A DNA stretch of 9,088 nucleotides from DASXTK01 sp036505485 (GTDB lineage Bacteria > Actinomycetota > Acidimicrobiia > Acidimicrobiales > VFJN01), in the NCBI GenBank assembly GCA_036505485.1, contig DASXTK010000135.1, forward strand, positions 1 to 9,088, read 5' to 3'. The translations under genes and the position numbers were made by a program. Shown piece after piece: positions 1-5,978 of the stretch. The notes under the pieces are model-generated. The model saw only the letters and a program-made list of their open reading frames with translations. It was not told where the DNA came from and made no database searches. Each line of letters starts with the position of its first letter. Position 1 is the stretch's first letter.

Positions 1-890
1 GAGCTCTCCACCCAGCCGTCCAGGGCCAGGGCTCCGGTCGCGAACACGAACGGCAGAAACGCCCCGTGGTAGTAGGGCTTGGCCCCGACCACCGCCAGCA
101 CCAGGATGATGGTGACTACGCCCAGAGTCGCGGGCCGCCACTCCGGTTCACGCCAGGCCCACACGATCCCGGCGGCCGCGAACACCAGCAACGGCACGCC
201 GAGGACGCCCAGCTGCTGCCACAGGAACGCGGCCCAGCCCTCGTCGTGACGGAACGCCGAACTGTTGTCCCGGATGAAGTTGAGCGTGGGCCAGCGGTGC
301 CGGATCTGCCAGCGCAGGTTGGGCGCCCACAACCCGATGGCCAGGACCACCCCGAGCCACAGCCAGGGCGAGGCCAGGTCGCCTCGGAGGTCGGCCGACG
401 CCAGGGTGCCGACACCGATCGCTCCGACCACGAGCAGCATGGTCCACTTGTTCTCCAGGCCAGCTCCGACGAGCAGCCCGAGAACCAGCCACCACAGGCT
501 GTTGCCGCCTCCGAGCAGGTGCAGCCAGACCAGGATGGCAAGGGCCCCGAAGAGCTGGTCGAACGGCACGGTCTGGAAGCGGTGGCCGCCGGCCAACAGC
601 ATCGGACAGGCCAGGGCGGCCAGGGTGGCCACCGCCGCGGCGCGGTGTGATCCGCCCAGCTCGATCGCCGTCGCCGCGGCGACGATCAGGAGCGCGGACG
701 ACACCAGCGCCGGGAGCAGCCGGAACCCGGTCAGCGACTTGGGGAAGATCGCGTTGGACCACCGCGCCAGCGCGGGCGTGAGCGGCGGATGGTCCACGTA
801 GCCCCAAGCGGGATGCTGGCCGCCGACCACGTAGTACAGCTCGTCTCGGTGATATCCCCAGCGGCCGGCCACCACCAGCAGCAGCGACAT
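1..890 (-). CDS. GT39/PMT-type membrane glycosyltransferase, C-terminus cut off by the window
   Basis: This is a polyprenyl-phosphate-sugar-dependent glycosyltransferase of the ArnT/PMT_2 (GT39) kind. Such membrane enzymes move a sugar from a lipid carrier to an extracytoplasmic acceptor; the acceptor here cannot be told. About 296 residues are visible. The first loop carries YHRDELYY, with the family's acidic pair at D16-E17, then WGYVDHPPLTP. Further on come SLWWLVLGLLVGAGLENKW, WAPNLRWQIRHRWP and GAKPYYHGAFLPF, all in the family's usual order. Many hydrophobic helices lie between them. Family members run to roughly 450-500 residues, so the last quarter or more lies left of the window. The first ATG (890) leaves only ten residues before the conserved loop and clips the first membrane helix. 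An in-frame CTG at 935 would restore it and has GGAGG 11 nt upstream; an in-frame TAG at 954-956 limits extension. It is the last visible gene of the minus-strand operon. The family is sure; the start is not. Confidence 0.88.
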   Translation of the reverse strand, partial: MSLLLVVAGRWGYHRDELYYVVGGQHPAWGYVDHPPLTPALARWSNAIFPKSLTGFRLLPALVSSALLIVAAATAIELGGSHRAAAVATLAALACPMLLAGGHRFQTVPFDQLFGALAILVWLHLLGGGNSLWWLVLGLLVGAGLENKWTMLLVVGAIGVGTLASADLRGDLASPWLWLGVVLAIGLWAPNLRWQIRHRWPTLNFIRDNSSAFRHDEGWAAFLWQQLGVLGVPLLVFAAAGIVWAWREPEWRPATLGVVTIILVLAVVGAKPYYHGAFLPFVFATGALALDGWVES

Positions 891-988
891 CTTCAGCGCG
901 AAAAGGGCGCCTACCGCACCTATCCAGAGGGTCAGTTGTCGTTCGACCTCCGCCTAAGGACCGCCCCACCACCCACCGGGCTGACACG

Positions 989-1483
989 CTACTCAACCAC
1001 GGGGTCGCCGCGAGGCGGGAACGTGCCATAGATCGCGCCCCACAGCGCCAGCATGGCCAGACCGAACATCGGCACCAGGACGCCGAAGGCCAGCGAGCTG
1101 AACGGCCGAGCCGCCGCGGTGGCCACCGCCACGACGATCTGGACCACCAGGCACGCCCACAGGGTCGCTACGACCCGCCGGGGTGCCGCTCCCTCGCTGA
1201 GGAAGAACAGGGCTGGGAGCGAGATGGTCTCCTCCCGGCTGCGTCCGATGGCCCGCAGGTAGGCCCAGAAGAACGTGACGCACCCGACCACGAACAACGT
1301 GAGGTCGAGGCCGACGGCCACCGGAACCATGCCCGACCACACCGCCGCCGTGATCGACACCACGCTGAACACGACGGTGACCAACCGTGACACCCGGAGG
1401 ACGCGATCATCGCCGCCCTCGGCGGACGCCTCGCTCGACGCGGCGTTACCCTCGTGAACGTCGGGGTCGTCGTCGGTCACCAT
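989..1483 (-). CDS. Small four-helix membrane protein of unknown function
   Basis: I do not recognise the family. The product has 164 residues. An acidic, serine/alanine-rich N-terminus (about residues 1-28) is followed by four hydrophobic segments at about 33-50, 53-75, 103-124 and 130-152. A charged loop (residues 77-87, RAIGRSREETI) separates the two pairs. No catalytic motif is apparent. The ATG at 1483 overlaps the last seven bases of the upstream glycosyltransferase gene (reading CGATGGTGA). It is preceded by AAGGTG at an 8-nt spacing, so translational coupling is likely. A GTG at 1480, giving a four-base GTGA overlap, is an alternative start. Its place between two glycosyltransferase genes suggests an accessory role in the same envelope pathway, but that is inference from position only. 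The reading frame stays open far upstream only because it shadows the glycosyltransferase gene. Confidence 0.8.
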   Translation of the reverse strand: MVTDDDPDVHEGNAASSEASAEGGDDRVLRVSRLVTVVFSVVSITAAVWSGMVPVAVGLDLTLFVVGCVTFFWAYLRAIGRSREETISLPALFFLSEGAAPRRVVATLWACLVVQIVVAVATAAARPFSSLAFGVLVPMFGLAMLALWGAIYGTFPPRGDPVVE

Positions 1484-2595
1484 CGGGACAGCACCTTGCC
1501 CAGCCGATCGGCCAGCACGTCGTAGCCGAACTCCTGCTCCACCCGGGCCCGAGCGGCCACACCCATCCGGGTACGGAGGGCGTCGTGATCGAGGACCCTC
1601 GACAGGGCTTCGGCCACCGCCCGCGGATCCCCGGGCCGATGAACCACCAGACCGGTCTCGCCGTCGACGACCGCCTCGGCCGCTCCCCCGCTGTCTCCGG
1701 CGATCTGGGCCACGCCACACGCCGCGGCCTCGAGGAACACGATGCCGAAGCCTTCCTGCTCGAGACCGGCCCAGCGGTTGCGGCACAGCATGGCGAACAC
1801 GTCCGCGGCACCGTAGAGCGCGGGTTTGTCGTCCTCGGGGATGCGGCCGAGCATGCGGACCGGGGCCCGGGTGCGCTCGATCAGCCGATCGAGGCGCTGA
1901 CGGTCCCGTCCGCTGCCGGCGATGGCGACCACGAGGTCCTTACGGGCTGGGGCCAGCATCGCCGCCGCCCGGATCAAGGTGTCCATGCCCTTCCGGGGCA
2001 CCAGACGGCTGAGGCTCACCACGAGACGCCCGTCGACTGGGAACCCGAACCGGCGTCGCACCGCCTCTCGTTCGGCCTCGTCCATCGGCCGGAACCGTTC
2101 GACATCCACACCGGGCGGAACGATCGTCACCGGCAGCTTCTTGCCGGCCGCCCGCTCGGCCTCAGCCGCCGGATAGCCACCGGCAGCGATGACCTCGCTC
2201 GCTCCCACCAACACCCGTCGGAGCAGCTGACGACCACCGGGTATGCGGCCGGGCACCGTGACCTCGGCTCCGTGCAGCACGACCCCGTAGGGACGCTTCA
2301 GGTGCGGGCCGATCAACCCCACCGGCAGCGCGGGGTCGAGCAGCACCAGACCGGCTCCGGTCCGCAGGGCCACCGCGTCGACCTGCCGAACCAGTGAAGG
2401 GGTCGGGAGCAACACCCGCTCGCGTGTGCGGTGCACCGCGAACGGCTGCTGGGCATCCCAGGCCGCCGCTCCCTCGTAGGGGGTGGTCAGCACCGTGAAG
2501 CTGCTGGGGTCGAGCCGCCGCCACCACTCCCACAAGAGTGACTGAATGCCGCCGACCTTGGGAGGGAAGTCGTTGGTGACCAGTAGGTGGCTCAG
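1477..2595 (-). CDS. pimB: GT4 glycosyltransferase, PimB'-like phosphatidylinositol mannosyltransferase, CTG start
   Basis: Likely a GDP-mannose-dependent cytoplasmic mannosyltransferase that adds the second mannose to phosphatidylinositol mannoside. The GT4 fold is clear. TNDFPPKVGGIQ (residues 7-18) forms the glycine loop, with the pair at G15-G16. HGAE (108-111) holds the likely catalytic histidine. SRLVPRKG (196-203) supplies R197 and K202 for the nucleotide phosphates. EGFGIVFLE (281-289) is the EX7E motif, followed by ACGV and GDSGG. The length of 372 residues matches PimB' proteins. The cysteine and glycine context before EX7E (LCRNRWAGLEQEG) and the neighbouring exonuclease fusion and trpD also resemble the mycobacterial Rv2188c region. 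No ATG, GTG or TTG lies in frame near the N-terminus. CTG at 2595 overlaps the queG stop as CTGA and has GGAGG 7 nt upstream. The GT4 family is certain. The exact acceptor is less so, because other GT4 mannosyltransferases share these motifs. Confidence 0.85.
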   Translation of the reverse strand: MSHLLVTNDFPPKVGGIQSLLWEWWRRLDPSSFTVLTTPYEGAAAWDAQQPFAVHRTRERVLLPTPSLVRQVDAVALRTGAGLVLLDPALPVGLIGPHLKRPYGVVLHGAEVTVPGRIPGGRQLLRRVLVGASEVIAAGGYPAAEAERAAGKKLPVTIVPPGVDVERFRPMDEAEREAVRRRFGFPVDGRLVVSLSRLVPRKGMDTLIRAAAMLAPARKDLVVAIAGSGRDRQRLDRLIERTRAPVRMLGRIPEDDKPALYGAADVFAMLCRNRWAGLEQEGFGIVFLEAAACGVAQIAGDSGGAAEAVVDGETGLVVHRPGDPRAVAEALSRVLDHDALRTRMGVAARARVEQEFGYDVLADRLGKVLSRW

Positions 2596-3752
2596 CGCCG
2601 CACCTCCACGGGCTGGGTGAGCTCGTCCCGAACGGACGGATCGGGATCCTCTCGGACCGCGGAGAGTAGGTCGACGCGACCCAGCCGGCGCGCCGCCCAT
2701 ACTGCGTGCCCTCTGAGCAGCGGATCCGGGCTGGCCAGATAACGACGGAGCGCATCGGTCACCCCCGCATCCGCTGCACGGCCGACGTTGCCGAGCACGA
2801 CGAGGCCGTTGCGCCGCAGGAACCGCGGGTCGCGTCGGGGGATGTACCAACGCCCGTGACGGTCCAACAACTCCTCGTCGCTGGCGACCAGCAGATCGAG
2901 GACGTCCACCCGGGCCTGTTCCCCCTCGCCCGAGCTGGCAGGGTCCTCTGCCGCTCGCCTGGTCGCCCGGCGGTTGGGTGGACACACCTCCTGGCACTCG
3001 TCGCAGCCGTAGATGCGGTCGCCCAGGGCGCTGCGGAACTCCTGGGGAAAGTCGCCTTCGGCCTGCAGCAGCCAGGCCAGGCAGCGCCGGGCGTCGACGA
3101 CACCGGGTGCGACGATCGCCCCGGTCGGGCAGCCCTCGAGACAGCGGATGCAGCTGCCACAGCCGTCGGCCACCGGTGCGGTGTCGACCTGGTCGTCCAG
3201 CGGGGCATCGGTGATGACCGAGCCGAGCACGAACCAGCTGCCCCGGCCTGGGAGCAACAGGTTGGCGTTCTTGCCGAACCAGCCCAACCCGGCGCGCTGC
3301 GCCGCGGCCCGGTCGACCAGGGCGTTGTCGTCGGCCACCACCAGCGCCCGCCAACCCTCGTCCCGCAGTCGAGCCGCGATGGCTGCGAGCGCGGCCCGCA
3401 AGGGGGCGTAGTGGTCGACCCGGGCGTAGCGGGCCACGGTCGCCGCCGGCCTGGCCGGCTGGTCCTCGGGCGGATCAGCCCGCCAGTACGACCGGGCCCC
3501 GACCACCAGGCTGCGAGCGTCGGCCACCGTCCGGGACGGGTCAGTCGAGCGTTCTGGCGACCGGTAGGTGAACGCCATCCCGCCGTGGAGACCTCGAGCC
3601 TTGCGGGACTCCAGGTCGTGTCGGGTCGACGTGAACCGCTCGGCCGATGCCACGCCCACGACATCCAACCCGTGGGCCAGTCCGATGGAGCGAAGCTCAG
3701 CCACATCCGGCACCACCCAAACGGCATCGTCAGATGGTGGCGCCTCGAACAC
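2592..3752 (-). CDS. queG: Epoxyqueuosine reductase QueG
   Basis: QueG reduces epoxyqueuosine to queuosine at the wobble base of tRNAs with GUN anticodons, using cobalamin and two [4Fe-4S] clusters. The ferredoxin-like cysteines are intact: C198, C201, C204 and C208 (CGSCIRCLEGCP), then C224, C250, C253 and C257 (CDECQEVCP). DNALVDR...AGLGWFGKNANLL (141-165) is the cobalamin-domain signature, with D142 the likely catalytic acid. Residues 310-375 resemble the C-terminal HEAT-like repeats of the longer QueG form. The total of 386 residues is normal. The start is uncertain. GTG at 3752 is the longest choice but lacks a Shine-Dalgarno sequence. GTG codons at residues 13, 14 or 17 are alternatives; residue 17 sits closest to the usual family start. 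No other queuosine gene is in the window. Its stop overlaps the next gene by four bases (CTGA), so the two are probably translated together. Confidence 0.93.
   Translation of the reverse strand: MFEAPPSDDAVWVVPDVAELRSIGLAHGLDVVGVASAERFTSTRHDLESRKARGLHGGMAFTYRSPERSTDPSRTVADARSLVVGARSYWRADPPEDQPARPAATVARYARVDHYAPLRAALAAIAARLRDEGWRALVVADDNALVDRAAAQRAGLGWFGKNANLLLPGRGSWFVLGSVITDAPLDDQVDTAPVADGCGSCIRCLEGCPTGAIVAPGVVDARRCLAWLLQAEGDFPQEFRSALGDRIYGCDECQEVCPPNRRATRRAAEDPASSGEGEQARVDVLDLLVASDEELLDRHGRWYIPRRDPRFLRRNGLVVLGNVGRAADAGVTDALRRYLASPDPLLRGHAVWAARRLGRVDLLSAVREDPDPSVRDELTQPVEVRR
2603..2607 (-). promoter_or_regulatory. Shine-Dalgarno GGAGG deciding a CTG start
   Basis: GGAGG lies inside the last codons of queG, 7 nt before the CTG at 2595-2593. 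It is the reason to place the PimB'-like start at CTG. The next in-frame alternative is a TTG inside residues 19-22, which would delete the nucleotide-binding glycine loop. Confidence 0.7.
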
Positions 3753-3833
3753 CGACTCATCGTGACGCCACCACGGCAGAGGAGCAACACGATCGCGGGA
3801 CCACCTAGGAGCAAGAGGAACTTGTTCATGGTG

Positions 3834-4025
3834 CTAACCGGTGCGGCGAGTGTGGCGGAGCTCGGGGACCAGGCCGGCCTCGGCCAGGGTCTTGAAGGCG
3901 CGGACCTCGGCCACGTCCACGATGACGGCGTCGTCGGGTTCGCGAGAGCAGATGAAGGTCACCACACAGTCGGCGCAGGCGTCGGAGTCCTGCATCTGGC
4001 ATTCGTCACAGGCGATTCGGACCAT
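3834..4025 (-). CDS. Small cysteine-rich protein of unknown function, probably metal-binding
   Basis: A 63-residue protein with cysteines at 6, 9, 17, 20 and 26. The motif reads CDECQMQDSDACADCVVTFIC, i.e. CxxC-x7-CxxC-x5-C, which looks able to bind zinc. The second half (DDAVIVDVAEVRAFKTLAEAGLVPELRH) looks like a strand plus an amphipathic helix. I recall similar short proteins with the CDEC...DACDDCVVTF pattern in many actinobacteria, without an assigned function. The ATG at 4025 has AAGGTG at a 6-nt spacing, and that site overlaps the TAA stop of the upstream nuclease gene (4036-4038). An ATG at 4055 would add ten residues but lacks such a site and overlaps the nuclease gene by 20 nt. It is co-directional with the nuclease and probably part of its transcript. 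Confidence 0.8.
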   Translation of the reverse strand: MVRIACDECQMQDSDACADCVVTFICSREPDDAVIVDVAEVRAFKTLAEAGLVPELRHTRRTG

Positions 4026-4035
4026 GTCTGGCACC

Positions 4036-5712
4036 TTAAGAACGAGGTCTGACATTTTCGGGGGCGAACGTGGGCAACGCCGGCAATGGGCTGGTGAAAG
4101 CCCCATCGACATGGACCAGGTTGACCCGGGCGGCGTAGCGGTCCAGCCAGGTCCCCACGTAGTTCAGCTCGTCGGCCAGCCCCCTCGGCAGCGGTCCTTC
4201 CTCGGGCGGCAGCTCGACCAGGTCGAGCCGGAGCTGGCCGGTGTGGGGCACCACCGGCTCCCCGGGCCGACCCTCCGGCGACATCCCCCAAACCCGGACC
4301 AGCCGGCCCCGAGCGAGCTCCGCACCGCCTCCGCCGGGTAGATCGAGCAGCATCCGACCGGCGTGGCGGAGGGCATCGAAGCGACGTTGGCGCCGCAGGG
4401 CCCCGGCCAGGGCCCGAGCCCGCTCGCGCACCGACGTGGCGTCCTCGAATCGTTCGGCCTCGGCCAGCGTCTGCATGCGCACGGCCAGAGGCTCCAGCAA
4501 GTCCTGCGGGCGGTCGCCCCAGCCCGTTTTCACCCGGTCCACCAGGGCGCCGTAGTCGGACTCGTCGATCTGGCCCGAGCATGGGCAGGTGGCCACGCCC
4601 AGCTGGGCCGGAGCGCACGGACCGTCACGGGTCCCGACCCGCGCGGGCGAAGCCGGGCAACGCCGCAGCGGAACGACCGACTCGATGGCCTCGACCACCA
4701 GACGGGCCGTCTGGGTCGAGCTGACCGGTCCCAGATAGTGCGCACCGTCGGCCCGAGGTGCCTGGACCACGGCCAGGCGGGGGAACCGCTTCCGGGTCAG
4801 CTTCACGTAGCGGTAGGTCCGCCAGGTCTTCCCCCGACGGTTGTACCGGGGCGCCAACTCGTGGATCAGCCGGGCCTCGACGACCCCGGCTTCGAGCGAG
4901 GACGAGCACGGCAGATGGTCGATGGCCTGGGCCTCGCGCAGCATCGGTCCGATCTTGCGACGGTCGTCGCTGCCGAAATAGGAGCGGACGCGACTGCGCA
5001 GGTCCGTGGCCATGCCCACATACAAGGCGCGGCCCTGCCCGTCCCGGAAGATGTAGACCCCGGGGCCGCGGGACAGCCGGTCGGTCAGCCGCAGCTTGGC
5101 CGCCTGCGGATGCCGGGCCAGCCTGGGGAGCACTAGCAGATCGTCGAGGGCGGTGACCCCGAAGGCCGCGGCCCGTTCCAGCAGCAGATGCAGCAGATCC
5201 ACCGTGGCCAGCGCATCCTCCAGGGCCCTATGGCTCGGCTGGTGAGACAGCCGGAAATGGCGGGCCAAGGTGCCGAGCTGACAGTCGGGCACCTCATCGC
5301 GCACCAGTCGCCGGGCCAATCCTGCGGTGTCGACCCGGCGGAGCCCCAGTCGAGGCCAGTCGTGGGCCACCAGTGAAGCGTCGAGGAACGACCAGTCGAA
5401 GCGGACGTTGTGTCCGACCAGCACCGACCCACCGACGAACTCGGCCAGCGCCGGCAGGACCTCCTCGATCCGCGGCGCCGGCAACACCATCGCCTCGGTG
5501 ATGCCGGCGAGCACGGTGATCATCGGCGGGATCGGAACGCCGGGGTTGACCAGCGTCTGGAAGGTTCCCAGGCACTCGCCCCCGCGGACCTTGACCGCGC
5601 CGACCTCCGTGATGGTGTCGTTCCGGGGCGACCCACCAGTGGTCTCCAGGTCCAGGACGCAGAAGGTGACCTCGTGCAGCGGGGTCCCAAGCTCGTCGAA
5701 GCTGCGCTGCAC
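4036..5712 (-). CDS. DEDDh exonuclease fused to a UvrC/Cho-like GIY-YIG endonuclease
   Basis: A two-nuclease DNA repair protein of 558 residues. Residues 16-180 are a DnaQ-type 3'-5' exonuclease with all three motifs: D21 and E23 (LDLETTG), D106 (HNVRFD), and H161 with D166 (HRALED). Residues 215-295 are a GIY-YIG nuclease like the N-terminus of UvrC: GPGVYIF (Y220), ALYVG (Y231), R239 and E279 (VVEARLI), then PRYN. Four cysteines at 352, 366, 376 and 378 sit where UvrC has its cluster-binding cysteines. A UVR-like helical hairpin follows at about 415-435. UvrC's RNase H-like and HhH domains are absent, so this is a Cho-like incision enzyme plus an exonuclease. The fusion is known in actinobacteria (M. 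tuberculosis Rv2191). The GTG start at 5712 lacks a Shine-Dalgarno sequence; an in-frame TGA 12 codons upstream limits extension. A promoter with a LexA-like box lies directly before it, and the start fits a leaderless mRNA. Confidence 0.93.
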   Translation of the reverse strand: MQRSFDELGTPLHEVTFCVLDLETTGGSPRNDTITEVGAVKVRGGECLGTFQTLVNPGVPIPPMITVLAGITEAMVLPAPRIEEVLPALAEFVGGSVLVGHNVRFDWSFLDASLVAHDWPRLGLRRVDTAGLARRLVRDEVPDCQLGTLARHFRLSHQPSHRALEDALATVDLLHLLLERAAAFGVTALDDLLVLPRLARHPQAAKLRLTDRLSRGPGVYIFRDGQGRALYVGMATDLRSRVRSYFGSDDRRKIGPMLREAQAIDHLPCSSSLEAGVVEARLIHELAPRYNRRGKTWRTYRYVKLTRKRFPRLAVVQAPRADGAHYLGPVSSTQTARLVVEAIESVVPLRRCPASPARVGTRDGPCAPAQLGVATCPCSGQIDESDYGALVDRVKTGWGDRPQDLLEPLAVRMQTLAEAERFEDATSVRERARALAGALRRQRRFDALRHAGRMLLDLPGGGGAELARGRLVRVWGMSPEGRPGEPVVPHTGQLRLDLVELPPEEGPLPRGLADELNYVGTWLDRYAARVNLVHVDGAFTSPLPALPTFAPENVRPRS

Positions 5713-5720
5713 GAGATCCG

Positions 5721-5749
5721 ACCGTAGCGAACACCAGTTCGTCGATCAA
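5721..5749 (-). promoter_or_regulatory. Promoter of the nuclease gene, probably leaderless
   Basis: On the minus strand, TTGATC (5749-5744) and TACGGT (5726-5721, matching the actinobacterial -10 TANNNT) are separated by exactly 17 nt. The -10 ends 8 nt before the GTG at 5712, so transcription would begin at or within a base or two of the start codon. That agrees with the missing Shine-Dalgarno sequence. Confidence 0.6.
5728..5741. promoter_or_regulatory. LexA-like SOS box
   Basis: CGAACACCAGTTCG is a palindrome with both half-sites perfect (CGAAC-N4-GTTCG). This is the core of the LexA site known from Bacillus and mycobacteria. It lies wholly inside the 17-nt spacer of the promoter above, where bound LexA would block RNA polymerase. 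The central four bases (ACCA) and the bases just outside do not match the fuller consensus. The adjoining gene encodes a repair nuclease, which makes the assignment more likely. Confidence 0.68.
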
Positions 5750-5797
5750 CACCGAATCACACAGCAACCGAATCTGCATCAGTTACGTCCACGACCC

Positions 5798-5848
5798 CGA
5801 AATTGAGGCGTTCGGCGCGCTATAAGCGCGAAGAACGCCTCAATTTCG
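5798..5848. repeat. 51-nt perfect-arm inverted repeat (long hairpin) in the divergent gap
   Basis: The arms CGAAATTGAGGCGTTC (5798-5813) and GAACGCCTCAATTTCG (5833-5848) are exact reverse complements over 16 bp. Inside, after a 2-nt mismatch (GG against AA), CGCGCT (5816-5821) and AGCGCG (5825-5830) pair around a loop of ATA. The total is 22 paired positions. No T-run follows on either strand, so it is not a typical intrinsic terminator. It lies between two divergent promoters, where a terminator would make little sense. The arms are AT-richer than the surroundings. It could be a regulator site, a dispersed palindromic repeat or a small structured RNA. Confidence 0.85.
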
Positions 5849-5930
5849 CTGCCCGACCACCGAGGGCAGCCACTCGCTGTGGCTTGCTGGAAGGTCGCGG
5901 ACATCCAAAAGCTGGGCGGATCGGGGCCAG

Positions 5931-5936
5931 TAGGCT
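5931..5936 (+). promoter_or_regulatory. Candidate -10 box for the plus-strand pair
   Basis: TAGGCT matches TANNNT. Its last base lies 7 nt before the ATG at 5943, which would place that ATG at transcript position +1. No convincing -35 is seen 16-18 nt upstream (5908-5913 reads AAAGCT), so the call rests on the -10 and its spacing alone. Confidence 0.4.
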
Positions 5937-5942
5937 GCGCGC

Positions 5943-5978
5943 ATGCCATCGGCCACGAGCGGCGGAGCACCCACGTGA
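5943..5978 (+). CDS. Possible 11-codon leaderless leader peptide
   Basis: ATG at 5943 opens an 11-residue frame, MPSATSGGAPT, ending in TGA at 5976-5978. That TGA overlaps the GTG start of the zinc-ribbon gene as GTGA. If transcription starts at 5943, ribosomes reading this leader would end exactly at the next start. The sequence has no run of one amino acid, so an attenuation role is not suggested; coupling is the simpler idea. It is too short to judge from composition. Confidence 0.35.
   Translation: MPSATSGGAPT

Noticed and set aside
148..1029. 293-residue minus-strand frame at the left end
   Set aside because: Wrong frame. The frame with codons at positions divisible by three carries all GT39 motifs; this one is an Arg/Pro-rich shadow.
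1387..2397. 336-residue plus-strand open frame opposite the PimB'-like gene
   Set aside because: Antisense shadow of a gene with intact GT4 motifs; no recognisable domain of its own.
3753..3829. ATG at 3829 opening with hydrophobic MNKFLLLLGGPAIVLLL between the five-cysteine gene and queG
   Set aside because: It looks like a signal or membrane segment for a few codons, but the frame then runs through queG as a shadow for over 1 kb, with no Shine-Dalgarno sequence. A frameshifted small gene cannot be excluded, but nothing supports it.
2706..4052. 448-residue plus-strand open frame opposite queG and the five-cysteine gene
   Set aside because: It is antisense to clearly conserved QueG, its translation is low in structure and rich in Arg/Pro/Gly, and long shadow frames are expected at this GC content.
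5294..5779. 161-residue minus-strand frame starting at ATG 5779, in front of the nuclease gene
   Set aside because: Most of it overlaps the exonuclease domain in another frame. Its first 22 codons run through the promoter and SOS box, so the ATG is most likely upstream of transcription.
5798..5848. Reading the long hairpin as an SOS box or an intrinsic terminator
   Set aside because: Its GTTC and GAAC ends point the wrong way and are 19 nt apart, unlike GAAC-N4-GTTC, and no T-run follows on either strand.
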